DNA from: Nitrospirota bacterium
GTDB lineage: Bacteria; Nitrospirota; UBA9217
Direction of reading: 5' to 3'
Length of the DNA: 36,747 nt
Assembly (NCBI GenBank): GCA_023229435.1
Contig: JALNZF010000026.1
Coordinates: 1-36,747, forward strand
Both the position numbers and the translations under genes were made by a program. The notes under the pieces were generated by a model, which did no database searches, was not told the DNA's origin, and was given only the letters and a program-made list of their open reading frames with translations. Of this stretch, positions 7,403 through 14,989 are shown in pieces. Numbering within the stretch: position 1 is the stretch's first letter; the number at the start of each line of letters is the position of its first letter.

Positions 7403-7553
7403 GGGAATGAGAGGTCTTCCGGCTCAGGGCTGCCTACTCACCCGCCTTCCCATCATGGTGGCCCCATGACAGTGGCTTTATTGCCGGGTTTTCGTTCCCT
7501 TTACGGCTGCGTGACAGCAGGGGCTTTTCACCCCTTTCCGCTTCATCATTCCC
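7403..7553 (-). ncRNA. Cobalamin riboswitch controlling the barrel-cbiMNQO-cbpAB-cobO-cbiDE unit
   Basis: On the minus strand the P1 arms GGGAATGA (7546-7553) and TCATTCCC (7403-7410) pair. Between them lie GGGGTGAAAAGCCCC, AAGCCACTGTC, a TGGGAAGG segment, GAGTAGG and the B12 box AGCCGGAAGACCT. The aptamer ends about 14 bases before the AAGGAG of the barrel gene, so control is probably at the translational level. No terminator hairpin with a U run is visible here. Confidence 0.93.
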
Positions 7554-7556
7554 TGA

Positions 7557-7586
7557 TTTTTACACTTCACATTATGATTGGTTCAA
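7557..7586 (-). promoter_or_regulatory. Probable promoter for the second cobalt unit
   Basis: TTGAAC, 18-bp spacer, TAAAAA on the minus strand, a few bases upstream of the riboswitch aptamer and just past the end of cbiX-cbiC. The match to consensus is moderate. Confidence 0.4.
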
Positions 7587-7596
7587 TCCGGCTATC

Positions 7597-8655
7597 TTAT
7601 GTATCACCCCCTTCCGCCATTTTTAACAATGCATTCACGATCGCCACGGCCACGGGCGTGCCGCCCTTTCTTCCCAATGCCGTGATAAAGGGAAATGACT
7701 GGCTTGCCAGCAGCGCCTTTGATTCAACAGCCTTCACAAACCCAACGGGAACGCCGATGAGAAGCAGTTCGGAGTTCGGAGTTCGGAGTTCGGAGTTTGC
7801 CAGAAGATCTATGGTCTTGATAAGCGCCGTGGGCGCGTTCCCGATGGCGATGATGCCGATATTATGATTTTCCCGTAACGCGGTCTCTATTCCTATTTCC
7901 GCCTTTGTCTTTACTCCGAACTCCGCACTCCGCACTCCGAACTCTTTACTCCTGACTCCTGACGTCTGTTCCCCGCCCCCCTGGGCCCCGGTATTTTGAA
8001 TACTGCAGATGACCTTTCCGCCCCAGCGGCCCAGGTGCTTTTTGTTGATGCCGGTCCGCACCATTTCAACGTCCGTCAGAATGTCCCTTCCCGCCTTGAT
8101 CGCGGCAAGCCCCGCTGCGACCGCGTCCGGGTGGAACATCAGCGTGTCTTTGAAATCGAAATCCGCCGTTGCATGGATGACGCGCTGCACGATAGGCAGA
8201 CGATCAGCGGGGATGCTGCTCAGGTCGGCCTCCGCTGAAAGGATATCGAAGCTCCTCTTTTCAATAGCAGCGGGCGCCAGGACCTCCGCGGCGCTGATCC
8301 GCTCCATCACGATGTGGGCCAATTTTTCGTGGATGCCGAGCGGCTCGGTATAGATGAAGGTCACTTCGGGATACAGCCCCCGCGCCTCATCGATCATCTC
8401 AGGGATGTCCTTGGTCACATGCAGACCCGCGCTCAGGAAGAACGGGTGCAGAATGACCTTTTTCGCGCCCCTTGAGACGCTGTCCTTGATGGTGTCCATG
8501 ATGCCGGGTTCCGCGAACTGCAGGTATGCTACCTTGACGCAATTCTCTGCGCACCCCGCATGCAGCATCGTGTGCAGCATCGCAGCCATCTGGTCAAGTT
8601 TATTTGCGTCCTTTTTCGGACTCCCATGCCCGAGCAGCAGAATGCTTTCCTTCAT
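7597..8655 (-). CDS. cbiX-cbiC: CbiX-CbiC fusion: sirohydrochlorin cobaltochelatase and cobalt-precorrin-8 methylmutase
   Basis: 352 residues. Residues 1-123 are a short-type CbiX (LLGHGSPKKDAN with H10, then ILHPFFLSAGLHV with H70 and H79) that inserts Co(II) into sirohydrochlorin. Residues from about 130 are CbiC (FDILSAEADLSSIPADRL, RVIHATADFDF with catalytic-type H161, DVEMVRTGINKKHL, IGVPVGFVKAVESK), which moves the C11 methyl to C12 and yields cobyrinate. One polypeptide thus carries an early and a late step of the ring pathway. Two heptanucleotide arrays insert in frame at about residues 232-250 and 287-297, both in the CbiC half. The start overlaps the cbiA stop as ATGA, with AAAGGAG upstream. 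The riboswitch of the next unit begins after its stop. Confidence 0.93.
   Translation of the reverse strand: MKESILLLGHGSPKKDANKLDQMAAMLHTMLHAGCAENCVKVAYLQFAEPGIMDTIKDSVSRGAKKVILHPFFLSAGLHVTKDIPEMIDEARGLYPEVTFIYTEPLGIHEKLAHIVMERISAAEVLAPAAIEKRSFDILSAEADLSSIPADRLPIVQRVIHATADFDFKDTLMFHPDAVAAGLAAIKAGRDILTDVEMVRTGINKKHLGRWGGKVICSIQNTGAQGGGEQTSGVRSKEFGVRSAEFGVKTKAEIGIETALRENHNIGIIAIGNAPTALIKTIDLLANSELRTPNSELLLIGVPVGFVKAVESKALLASQSFPFITALGRKGGTPVAVAIVNALLKMAEGGDT
7766..7793. repeat. Heptanucleotide array (AGTTCGG)x4 inside cbiX-cbiC
   Basis: Four exact units. Encodes NSELRTPNSEL in the CbiC half. Confidence 0.95.
7913..7968. repeat. Heptanucleotide array, eight units, inside cbiX-cbiC
   Basis: Eight consecutive in-phase 7-mers: ACTCCGA, ACTCCGC twice, ACTCCGA, ACTCTTT, ACTCCTG twice, ACGTCTG. 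It is the longest array seen here, and two unit types (ACTCCGN and ACTCCTG) are fused without losing the 7-nt phase. Confidence 0.9.
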
Positions 8656-10076
8656 GCTGTTTGTTCTCCTTTGATGAAACCCGCAAATTGATCCGCCCTG
8701 CGTTGGTTGCTGCCGAAGTGGATATGAACATAGCTTGCCAGTGTATTGTTCCTTCTGAACCCTTCAGTGGGGAAGACCTTGTTCCGGCTGTCGCTCATTG
8801 CATAGACGCTCCCGGAGGCATCGCCGACGATCTCCGAATAATGGAATTCGTGACCCCGGTACTTCTCCCCCTTGCTTCCCAGAATGCAGTCTTCGTTCAA
8901 GACGATTTCCCGGTAGCCCAGGCGCGGTTTCTTCATCATCCGCGTCTCGAAGGGGAACACGCCTGCCATGGCAAAGAACGCATTGTCAAAGTCACGAATG
9001 CCCTGCGAAAGATACATCAAGCCGCCGCATTCCGCATACAGCGGTTTACCGGCATCGACCCATGCGCGCACGGACTCACACATGGAAATATTGCCGGACA
9101 GAGCAGCGGCATGAAGCTCGGGATACCCGCCGCCGATATACACTCCGTCGGCAGCGCCGGGGATGGCCATGTCAGCAAGAGGACTGAACCGGATGATCTC
9201 GGCGCCTGCATCGCGAAGCAGATCCAGGTTGTCTTCATAGTAGAAACTGAATGCTTTGTCAAAGGCTACGGCAAGCGTGAAGCGCTTACCTCTCTTCGCA
9301 GAAGGATGATCGCTATCCGTTCTTTCAAGATCCGTATCCGCATCTTCAATCCGGGCATTCTGGAGAAGCTGGTCAACATCGACATGCGTAAGGACTGTTT
9401 CCGCAAGCTTGTCGAGATCCCTGTCGGCAAGAGGGTTCTCCTCGGCCGTTGTCAACCCGAGATGCCGGTGCGGGATCTCAAAATCCATCTCGCGCGGGAG
9501 ATACCCTAGAACAGGCACATTACGAACGCTGTCTCTCAGGCGTGCAAAATGGCTCTCCGAAGCAACGCGATTGAATATGACGCCGGCGATAGAAAGTGTG
9601 GAGTTCGGAGTGCGGAGTGCGGAGTAATGCAATCCCCCTTCGCCCCCCTTTGCCAAAGGGGGGTTGGGGGGATTTTCCCTGAACTCGGCGAAGCCGCGCA
9701 CAACCGCCCCTGCGCTCTCGGCCATGCCGTAAGCATCAACAACAAGCACAACAGGCACCTGCAGAAGCATTGCCAACGACGCCGTGCTGCGGTCACCGTC
9801 GTGCATCCCCATGACGCCTTCGATCACCGCGATGTCAGCATCCGCGGCATGCTTCCTGAAGCACCGGGTCACATAGTCCTGGCCGCACATCCACAGGTCC
9901 AGATTTCGGGACGGTCTGTCCGCGACAAGCCGATGCAGGCCCGCATCAATGAAGTCCGGTCCGGCTTTAAAAGGCTGGACCGCGAGCCTGCGTTTCCGCA
10001 GGGCCGCCATGATGCCGAGCGTCACGGTCGTCTTGCCGCACCCGCTGTGTGTCCCCGCGATGACTATCCCGCGCAT
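8652..10076 (-). CDS. cbiA: Cobyrinate a,c-diamide synthase CbiA
   Basis: 474 residues. An N-terminal dethiobiotin-synthetase-like ATPase domain has P-loop GTHSGCGKTT (8-17), FKAGPDFID and EGVMGMHDG. A C-terminal class I glutamine amidotransferase-like domain has YAECGGLMYLS with nucleophile C350 and a late GHEFHYSE. It amidates the a and c side chains of cobyrinate using glutamine and ATP. An insert at about residues 134-161 (NPPNPPLAKGGEGG plus SALRTPNST) comes from a palindromic element next to a heptanucleotide array and lies between conserved segments. The start overlaps the cobD end by 13 bases. Confidence 0.95.
   Translation of the reverse strand: MRGIVIAGTHSGCGKTTVTLGIMAALRKRRLAVQPFKAGPDFIDAGLHRLVADRPSRNLDLWMCGQDYVTRCFRKHAADADIAVIEGVMGMHDGDRSTASLAMLLQVPVVLVVDAYGMAESAGAVVRGFAEFRENPPNPPLAKGGEGGLHYSALRTPNSTLSIAGVIFNRVASESHFARLRDSVRNVPVLGYLPREMDFEIPHRHLGLTTAEENPLADRDLDKLAETVLTHVDVDQLLQNARIEDADTDLERTDSDHPSAKRGKRFTLAVAFDKAFSFYYEDNLDLLRDAGAEIIRFSPLADMAIPGAADGVYIGGGYPELHAAALSGNISMCESVRAWVDAGKPLYAECGGLMYLSQGIRDFDNAFFAMAGVFPFETRMMKKPRLGYREIVLNEDCILGSKGEKYRGHEFHYSEIVGDASGSVYAMSDSRNKVFPTEGFRRNNTLASYVHIHFGSNQRRADQFAGFIKGEQTA
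9600..9627. repeat. Heptanucleotide array inside cbiA
   Basis: Units GGAGTTC, GGAGTGC, GGAGTGC, GGAGTAA, directly next to the palindromic element at 9631. Two repeat families have therefore landed at the same point of the gene. Confidence 0.92.
9631..9676. repeat. Palindromic mini-element inside cbiA
   Basis: A hairpin of CCCCCCTTT and AAAGGGGGG (about 9643-9663) with a GGTTGGGGGG tail. It is translated as NPPNPPLAKGGEGG, resembling the cbiD element at 618-651. Confidence 0.85.
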
Positions 10077-11122
10077 AGCTCCCCCAGTTCCTGCAACAGC
10101 CGGCTGTTCTCCTTCCGCGACCGAACAGCAACGCGCACATAGGACCCGTCGAGGCCGGCGAAGTTCGAGCAGTCCCTCACCAGGATCCCCTTCTTCCTGA
10201 GCGCCGATGCCACCTCTTTCCCTCGGGAGATCCTGAGCAGATAGTAGTTCGCTGACGCGGGGAAGAACTCAATGCCGAGGTCCCGGAAGCTCTGTTCGAA
10301 GTATTTCTTCTCCGCGGAGATCACCGTCGTCGTCTGCTCCTGGTATGCCCGGTCCCTGATCGCCGTCGCAGCGGCCAATTGAGCCAGCGTGTTTACGGTC
10401 CATGGCTCCTTGTGACCCCTGATCCGCTGAATGATCTGGTCCGGGAAAATGCCGTAACCTATCCGGAGGCCTGAGAGTGCATAGAACTTGGTGAGCGACC
10501 GCAGCACGATCAGGTGGGAATTTCCCTCCACGTCTTTCACCAGCGACTGGTCCGGCATGAAATCAATGAACGCCTCGTCCAACACGAGGAGACAGTCCGC
10601 GCGCTTCGCCGCCCGGACGAGGTCGAGCACAGCCTCCCGCTCCACCAGCCTGCCGGTGGGATTGTTCGGGTTGCACAGGAATGCCATATTGCATCCCGCC
10701 ATGGCCGCGATGAACTGTCCGAGATCGATCGCGAAGCCGTCCTGCGAAGACAAGTCGTAGCGGGTGCAGGACGCGCCCTCGTTCAGGACACAGGCACGCT
10801 CATATTCCGAGAAGGTGGGCGCGGGGATCATTACGCGCCCCGGCCGAAGAGCCCGAACGAGGAGATAGATCAGTTCCGTGCTGCCGTTGCCGCAGACAAG
10901 GCTTCGCGCAGGCACCCCCAGGTGCTGCGACAGGTCCCGGCTGATGCCGTCGGCAAAGGGGTCCGGATAATGGACCAGCAACCCGATGTTCTCCCGGATC
11001 ACCGCGGCAACGGAATCCGGTACGCCGAGGGGATTGATCGACGCGCTGAAGTCCAGCAGCTCGCTCACCGGGATACCGGTCTCTAACGATGCCTGGAAAA
11101 CATTGCCGCCATGTCCCGTCAT
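10064..11122 (-). CDS. cobD: L-threonine-O-3-phosphate decarboxylase CobD (PLP enzyme)
   Basis: 352 residues from the ATG at 11122, whose ATGA overlaps the cbiB stop. The frame is open much farther upstream, but that part lies inside cbiB and has no homology. Type I aminotransferase motifs are LDFSASINPLG, CGNGSTELI, CNPNNPTGR, LVLDEAF and SLTKFYALSGLRIGYG with PLP lysine K212. These place it with the histidinol-phosphate aminotransferase-like CobD, which supplies (R)-1-amino-2-propanol phosphate for the nucleotide loop. Its position next to cbiB, its partner in the pathway, supports this over HisC. Confidence 0.93.
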   Translation of the reverse strand: MTGHGGNVFQASLETGIPVSELLDFSASINPLGVPDSVAAVIRENIGLLVHYPDPFADGISRDLSQHLGVPARSLVCGNGSTELIYLLVRALRPGRVMIPAPTFSEYERACVLNEGASCTRYDLSSQDGFAIDLGQFIAAMAGCNMAFLCNPNNPTGRLVEREAVLDLVRAAKRADCLLVLDEAFIDFMPDQSLVKDVEGNSHLIVLRSLTKFYALSGLRIGYGIFPDQIIQRIRGHKEPWTVNTLAQLAAATAIRDRAYQEQTTTVISAEKKYFEQSFRDLGIEFFPASANYYLLRISRGKEVASALRKKGILVRDCSNFAGLDGSYVRVAVRSRKENSRLLQELGELCAG

Positions 11123-12117
11123 GACATTCCCCGCGCTGCAATCGTTGCCCCGGCCAGGGCAGCCGCGATTATTGCGGAGACCTTCACCAGCGTCATGGCC
11201 TCGTCCGACGCCAAAAGATAATCTTCCCGACCGGGATCGCCAATTACCGGTTTGTCGCTCAATACCCCGTTGTACCAGTTGGGACCTCCGAGCGTCACGC
11301 CGAGCGCTCCGGCCATGGACGCTTCGGGTACGCCGCTGTTCGGGCTGGAGTGCTTCCCGCCGTCGCGGGCCATGATCGCAAGCGACCTGCGCCAAGCCGC
11401 GACGCCGTTCACCGTATTCTTCACGCACGCGCTCAGGAATGCGGCCACCGCGATGATCAGGCCCGTGATCCGCGCAGGCAGGTAGTTCGCGGCATCATCG
11501 ACCCTGGCCGCAGCCCAGCCGAAATAGCGATATTGGTCGTTCTTGTACCCCACCATGGAGTCGAGCGTGTTGATCGCCTTGTAAGCCATGGCAAGAGGAA
11601 GCCCGCCGAGCGCAAGGTAGAAAAGCGGCGCGACGATCCCGTCCGAAAGATTCTCCGCCAGCGTCTCGATCGTTGCCCTCAGCACGCCCTGCTCCGAAAG
11701 CCCGCCGGTGTCGCGTCCCACGATCATGCTCACGTGCTTCCGCGCCGCCTCCAGACTTCCCTCCCTGATCGACGAGATCACGAGTCCGGCCGACCGAAGG
11801 AGGTCCTGAGTGGCAATCGTCGTTGCCGTGAGCACGACCAGCGCCGCGGTCCCGGCAAGGATGGACACCTGATCCGAAAAACGGTTCAGCATCAGCACAA
11901 CGACGTCGGTAAGAAAATAGACCGGCGCCACGATCGCCAGAACCAGCACGATGCCGGCTGCCCGCTCAGCCGAGGGAGAGGAGACTGAGCGCCGGAGGAG
12001 TCTCTCCATCGTGCTGATGGCGCTGCCGATGAACCTGACCGGATGGGGCAGCCAGCGGGGATCTCCGATCAGAAGATCAAGCCCGAACGCCAGCAGCAGG
12101 ACTGTCGCGCTGATCAT
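11119..12117 (-). CDS. cbiB: Adenosylcobinamide-phosphate synthase CbiB
   Basis: 332 residues, normal length. The N-terminus LLLAFGLDLLIGDPRWLPHPVRFIG is typical, and the LSDGIVAPLFYLALGGLP, YKAINTLDSMVGYKN and RYFGWAAARVDDAANYLPAR segments are conserved. Several hydrophobic helices make it an integral membrane enzyme that attaches aminopropanol (phosphate) to adenosylcobyric acid. The start overlaps the cobQ stop (ATGA). Confidence 0.95.
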   Translation of the reverse strand: MISATVLLLAFGLDLLIGDPRWLPHPVRFIGSAISTMERLLRRSVSSPSAERAAGIVLVLAIVAPVYFLTDVVVLMLNRFSDQVSILAGTAALVVLTATTIATQDLLRSAGLVISSIREGSLEAARKHVSMIVGRDTGGLSEQGVLRATIETLAENLSDGIVAPLFYLALGGLPLAMAYKAINTLDSMVGYKNDQYRYFGWAAARVDDAANYLPARITGLIIAVAAFLSACVKNTVNGVAAWRRSLAIMARDGGKHSSPNSGVPEASMAGALGVTLGGPNWYNGVLSDKPVIGDPGREDYLLASDEAMTLVKVSAIIAAALAGATIAARGMS

Positions 12118-13658
12118 AGTTTCAGCATCCCCCGGACAAATTCCATGTCCACATGTTCCCGCACGATCGCGGCCAGCCGGTCCAGGGCCTTCTCCTGATA
12201 CTGTTGGAACTGTACGCCGCTCTCACCGGGCGGCAACCCCTTCTTTTTTCTGATGTGATCGATGATGTCCCGCCGGAACAGATCGTTGTCGAAAATCCCA
12301 TGGAGATAGGTGCCCCAGCAGTTTTTGTTCATCGAACCGTCGAGGACGAATTCGGAGTTCGGAGTGCCGAGTGCGGAATCAACATCTGTTCTTCTTACTT
12401 TGAACAGACCGATGTCGCCGCTGCTTGCACCCATGTGGATCTCGTACCCCTTAAGAATTTCCTTGTCGTTCCACTCCGCACTCCGCACTCCGAACTCCGT
12501 ACTTCCCACGATTTCCGCTTCCGCGCGGCTGGTCACTTTATCTTTTCCGAAGGTCGTCTCGATGTTCAACAAGCCGATGCCCTCGATGCTCCGGTGATTG
12601 CTCTCGGCTTCAGAAGGATCATCGATCCGTCTACCGAGCATCTGATAACCGCCGCAGATGCCGATGACTTCCGTTCCCCGGTCATAGGCCCTCCGGATGG
12701 ATTCAACAAGCCCCTTCTCCTTCAGGAGGAGCAGATCAATGACCGTGTTCTTCGATCCCGGCAGGATGACCAGGTCCGCGCTCTCGATCTCCGAAGAACT
12801 GTCCGAATACACCACCTCCGTATCCGGTTCGAGCGCAAGCGGATCAAAATCAGTAAAGTTCGAAATATACTTCAGCCTCACGATGACGATTTTTACGGCC
12901 TTTCCCTCCGTACTCCGCACTCCGCACTCGGCACTCCGGGCAAGCGCCAAACCATCCTCCTCCGGAAGCCCCAGGTCCGTGACATAGGGCAGTACACCGA
13001 TCACGGGCCTGCCCGCTTTCTTCCTGATCATGTCGAGGCCGGGATCAAGGATAGTCTTGTCGCCCCGGAACTTGTTGATGATGAAGGCCTTGATATGCCT
13101 GCTGTCCCGGCCGAGCAGTTTGACCGTGCCGTAGAGCGACGCGAACACGCCGCCCTTGTCAATGTCCGCCACGAGCAACACCGGCGCCTTTGCGTGCTTT
13201 GCCATGGCCATGTTCACGATGTCCACATCCAGGAGGTTGATCTCCGCCGGGCTACCCGCGCCTTCGAGCACGATCAGGTCGTGCTGTTCCGCGAGCCGGG
13301 CGTAGGACGCAGTCACCGCCTTCCATGCCTGGTCGCGGAACGCATAGTACTCCCGCGCCTTCATCACGGCGTGGACCCTGCCGTGGATGATGACCTGTGA
13401 CCCGCCGTTGCCGGACACCTTGAGCAGCACGGGATTCATGTCGTTCAAAGTATCGACCCGGGCCGCCCGCGCTTGGAGCGCCTGCGCCCTCCCGATCTCT
13501 CCGCCCTCAGCGGTGATGGAGGAGTTCAGCGCCATGTTCTGCGCCTTGAACGGCGCGACCTTGATCCCCATATCACTGAAGATCCTGCAGAACGCGGCTG
13601 CGACCAGGCTCTTGCCCGCGCCGGACCCCGTGCCCTGAATCATGAGGGCTTTTGCCAC
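12114..13658 (-). CDS. cobQ: Cobyric acid synthase CobQ/CbiP
   Basis: 514 residues from a GTG start at 13658, with AAGGAG five bases upstream. It reads MAKALMIQGTGSGAGKS, the family's normal beginning; an in-frame ATG at 13703 would add 15 residues that do not fit. The ATPase domain has the P-loop and FKAQNMALNS. The amidotransferase domain has GICGGYQMLG (C335) and a late GTYLHGIFDND with catalytic histidine. It amidates side chains b, d, e and g. Three heptanucleotide arrays give in-frame inserts at about 241-252, 385-397 and 427-437. Confidence 0.95.
   Translation of the reverse strand: MAKALMIQGTGSGAGKSLVAAAFCRIFSDMGIKVAPFKAQNMALNSSITAEGGEIGRAQALQARAARVDTLNDMNPVLLKVSGNGGSQVIIHGRVHAVMKAREYYAFRDQAWKAVTASYARLAEQHDLIVLEGAGSPAEINLLDVDIVNMAMAKHAKAPVLLVADIDKGGVFASLYGTVKLLGRDSRHIKAFIINKFRGDKTILDPGLDMIRKKAGRPVIGVLPYVTDLGLPEEDGLALARSAECGVRSTEGKAVKIVIVRLKYISNFTDFDPLALEPDTEVVYSDSSSEIESADLVILPGSKNTVIDLLLLKEKGLVESIRRAYDRGTEVIGICGGYQMLGRRIDDPSEAESNHRSIEGIGLLNIETTFGKDKVTSRAEAEIVGSTEFGVRSAEWNDKEILKGYEIHMGASSGDIGLFKVRRTDVDSALGTPNSEFVLDGSMNKNCWGTYLHGIFDNDLFRRDIIDHIRKKKGLPPGESGVQFQQYQEKALDRLAAIVREHVDMEFVRGMLKL
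12349..12376. repeat. Heptanucleotide array inside cobQ (3' part)
   Basis: Units AATTCGG, AGTTCGG, AGTGCCG, AGTGCGG. Encodes SALGTPNSE. Confidence 0.88.
12472..12499. repeat. Heptanucleotide array inside cobQ (middle)
   Basis: CACTCCG three times, then AACTCCG. Encodes STEFGVRSAEW. Confidence 0.92.
12911..12938. repeat. Heptanucleotide array inside cobQ (5' part)
   Basis: Units TACTCCG, CACTCCG, CACTCGG, CACTCCG. Encodes SAECGVRSTE. Confidence 0.9.
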
Positions 13659-13696
13659 AACTTCTCCTTTTCTATTTTCAGCTTTCAAGATCGGCT

Positions 13697-13784
13697 CACG
13701 CAAAGCCGCAAAGCGCGCAAAGGAAAACCGGACCCCTTTTCAGAGAACACTCTTTCTTTACGACCTGGCGACTTTGCGCGAAAA
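13697..13784. repeat. CGCAAAG-type dispersed repeat between cobT and cobQ
   Basis: CGCAAAGC motifs at 13697-13722 are mirrored by CTTTACGACCTGG and CTTTGCGCG at 13756-13784, with the arms in opposite orientation. This is a non-coding repeat of a different family from the heptamers. It fills most of the 157-base gap between cobT and cobQ. Confidence 0.6.
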
Positions 13785-13815
13785 GCTTCTTCCCGCCCTT
13801 ATCTTTACCGTTGCA

Positions 13816-14949
13816 TTACGATCCTGCTTCCTTCTCCGATACCCCTGCCTCGCCGAAGGTGGCCATTTCGCGATAGATCTTGACGCCCGCCTCGATCATC
13901 TGCATTGCCAGCGCCGCGCCCGTACCCTCGCCCAGCCGGAGCGAGAAATCGAGGATCGGCACCAGACCCATCTTCCCGAGCATGGCACGTTGCCCCTGCT
14001 CGACCGAGAAATGTGCCGAGAACATATAATCCACCGTCGCCGGTTCGATCTCATAAGCGATCATCGCCCCGGCCGTGGAAATGAACCCGTCGATAATGAC
14101 GGGGATCCGCTCCGCCGCCGCGCCCAGGATGAGCCCCGCAATGCCGCCGATCTCCGCGCCGCCCACCTTGGCGAGCACGTCGATGGGGTCTTTCGAATCG
14201 GGCCGGTTCAGCGCAATGCTCTCCTCGATGACCGCTATCTTTCGCTGGAGACCTGCATCGTCGATCCCCGTGCCCCTGCCCGTCACGTTCTTCACCGGCG
14301 TGCTGGTCAACACCGACGCAATGGCGCTTGACGGCGTGGTGTTGCCGATCCCCATGTCACCAGTGCCGAAAATGCGGTAGCCCTTCTTCGCGTATTCCCG
14401 CGCGAGGTCGATCCCGACCTGGAGGCACTGCTCCGCCTCGGCCCGCGTCATGGCGGGACCAATGCGCATGTTCTTCGTGCCGTGCACGACCTTCCGCGAC
14501 ATCAGCCCGGGCGTATCACCGAAGTCGTGATCCACACCGATGTCCACCACCACGACCTCAGCTCCTGCATGGCGCGCCAGCACATTGATCCCCGCACCGC
14601 CGCGCAAGAAGTTGAACACCATCTGCGGCGTGACCTCCTTGGGGAACGCTGAGACGCCGTCCGCCGTGACGCCGTGGTCTCCCGCGAACGTAAATATGAC
14701 CTTTTTGTCCAGCATCGGCATCGTGTCCCCGGTGATCGCCACGATCCTGCGCGCAAACTCCTCGAGCCTTCCGAGGCTTCCCAGCGGCTTCGTCAGACTG
14801 TCCAGCCGCTTCTGCGCAACATCGTAGAGCGATGATTGCACGGGTTGTATCCTGCTGCGAATGTCACTGAACGCCTGCGCTCCGGAAGCAGTTTCTTTGC
14901 CTGCTGTTCTTTTCTTAATATCGTTAATATCGCCTTTAACCGAATTCAT
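13816..14949 (-). CDS. cobT: Nicotinate-nucleotide:dimethylbenzimidazole phosphoribosyltransferase CobT
   Basis: 377 residues, slightly longer than usual because of a polar N-terminal extension of about 30 residues. Conserved segments are LTKPLGSLGRLEE, FAGDHGVTADGVSAFP, GDMGIGNTTPSSAI, SAHFSVEQGQ and LRLGEGTGAALAM, with E341 in the position of the catalytic glutamate. It activates the lower-ligand base as its alpha-ribotide. The neighbour upstream is a ThiC-family gene probably making that base. AGGGAG precedes the ATG. Confidence 0.95.
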   Translation of the reverse strand: MNSVKGDINDIKKRTAGKETASGAQAFSDIRSRIQPVQSSLYDVAQKRLDSLTKPLGSLGRLEEFARRIVAITGDTMPMLDKKVIFTFAGDHGVTADGVSAFPKEVTPQMVFNFLRGGAGINVLARHAGAEVVVVDIGVDHDFGDTPGLMSRKVVHGTKNMRIGPAMTRAEAEQCLQVGIDLAREYAKKGYRIFGTGDMGIGNTTPSSAIASVLTSTPVKNVTGRGTGIDDAGLQRKIAVIEESIALNRPDSKDPIDVLAKVGGAEIGGIAGLILGAAAERIPVIIDGFISTAGAMIAYEIEPATVDYMFSAHFSVEQGQRAMLGKMGLVPILDFSLRLGEGTGAALAMQMIEAGVKIYREMATFGEAGVSEKEAGS

Positions 14950-14989
14950 GGTCTGTTCTCCCTTAAGAGTATAAAATTGTGTTAATGCA

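Noticed and set aside
10064..11428. 454-codon frame as the full cobD gene
   Set aside because: The first 102 codons overlap cbiB in another frame and encode low-complexity basic sequence. The ATG at 11122 overlaps the cbiB stop and begins the aminotransferase homology.
253..13784. CRISPR array
   Set aside because: Repeats have a 7-nt unit without spacers, and no cas gene is present.
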